Positions 5,839 through 6,004 of a stretch of DNA of 6,004 nt are shown here, piece by piece. The stretch is from Thermomonas sp. (GTDB taxonomy: Bacteria > Pseudomonadota > Gammaproteobacteria > Xanthomonadales > Xanthomonadaceae): positions 1 through 6,004 of the forward strand of contig JANJSW010000230.1 in NCBI GenBank assembly GCA_024711415.1, written 5' to 3'. The first letter of the stretch is position 1; each line of letters starts with the position of its first letter. The notes under the pieces are model-generated. The model was not told the DNA's origin. It was given only the letters and a program-made list of their open reading frames with translations, and ran no database searches. The position numbers were made by a program, and so were the translations under genes.

Positions 5839-6004
5839 GCCAGCGAAAGGCGGAAGGGGGGCGGAAGGGGGGGGGGGTGGAAAAAACCCCACCCAGGGTA
5901 ACCGCAACACCAGCCCCGCAGCACCCCCCCCCCCGCCGCACCCGCCCACCGCCCGCCCGCCCACACAGACCCGCCCCGCCACACGGCCCCCCCCCCCCCC
6001 GAGG
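5839..6004. other. Homopolymer-rich, almost T-free contig tail, no gene
   Basis: After the bamD stop the composition changes abruptly. Runs include G6 (5856-5861), G11 (5867-5877), A6 (5881-5886), C11 (5924-5934) and C14 (5987-6000). In 166 bases there are only two T residues (5878 and 5899). The two open frames that cross it on the minus strand encode glycine- and proline-rich low-complexity peptides and run into antisense bamD, so I do not call them genes. A weak GGGTGG/CCACCC hairpin (about 5875-5895) lacks a T-tract and is not a convincing terminator. The likeliest explanation is low-quality sequence at a contig end. Confidence 0.7.

Noticed and set aside
5875..5895. Hairpin GGGTGG/CCACCC after bamD as an intrinsic terminator
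   Set aside because: There is no T-tract after it, and it sits inside the suspect homopolymer tail.
1..6004. CRISPR arrays, insertion sequences, tRNA/rRNA genes, phage or defence genes
   Set aside because: No direct-repeat arrays, transposase motifs, tRNA-like folds or defence domains were seen on either strand; coding sequence fills almost the whole window.

Overview
This is about 6 kb of very GC-rich DNA, close to 70% by eye, with strong G/C preference at third codon positions. All six protein genes plus one truncated gene look intact and chromosomal. Protein similarity recalled from memory and the gene order point to a gammaproteobacterium, most likely Xanthomonadaceae/Lysobacteraceae (Xanthomonas, Stenotrophomonas, Lysobacter, Luteimonas or a relative). 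That placement is an inference, since no search was run. The left end cuts through clpB. The right end finishes in low-complexity sequence that looks like a poor-quality contig end.

Layout from left to right: the first 313 codons of clpB on the minus strand (1-939); a 136-bp divergent intergenic region with a strong sigma-32-type heat-shock promoter facing clpB; a plus-strand pair of an exported M20-family metallopeptidase (1076-2386) and a small GIY-YIG protein (2383-2670), joined by an ATGA overlap; a minus-strand run, in transcription order rluD (4893-3913), pgeF (3916-3182) and a DUF4166 gene (3185-2643), each joined to the next by a 4-nt stop/start overlap; a 99-bp divergent region with a promoter embedded in an inverted repeat; bamD on the plus strand (4993-5838); then 166 bp of homopolymer-rich, almost T-free sequence.

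The backbone bamD / rluD - pgeF - clpB is the same arrangement as in Escherichia coli (yfiO, rluD, yfiH, clpB). Here three genes (DUF4166, GIY-YIG, M20 peptidase) lie between pgeF and clpB, so clpB is separated from the rluD-pgeF operon and has its own heat-shock promoter. The functions are housekeeping: 23S rRNA pseudouridylation (RluD), peptidoglycan precursor quality control (PgeF), outer-membrane protein assembly (BamD) and protein disaggregation (ClpB).

I found no mobile element, CRISPR array, RNA gene or evident new defence or biosynthetic system. The points most worth checking are regulatory: the clpB heat-shock promoter, a conserved internal GTG start in clpB, a possible bidirectional promoter between rluD and bamD, and a nine-codon proline-rich upstream ORF whose stop overlaps a bamD start codon.
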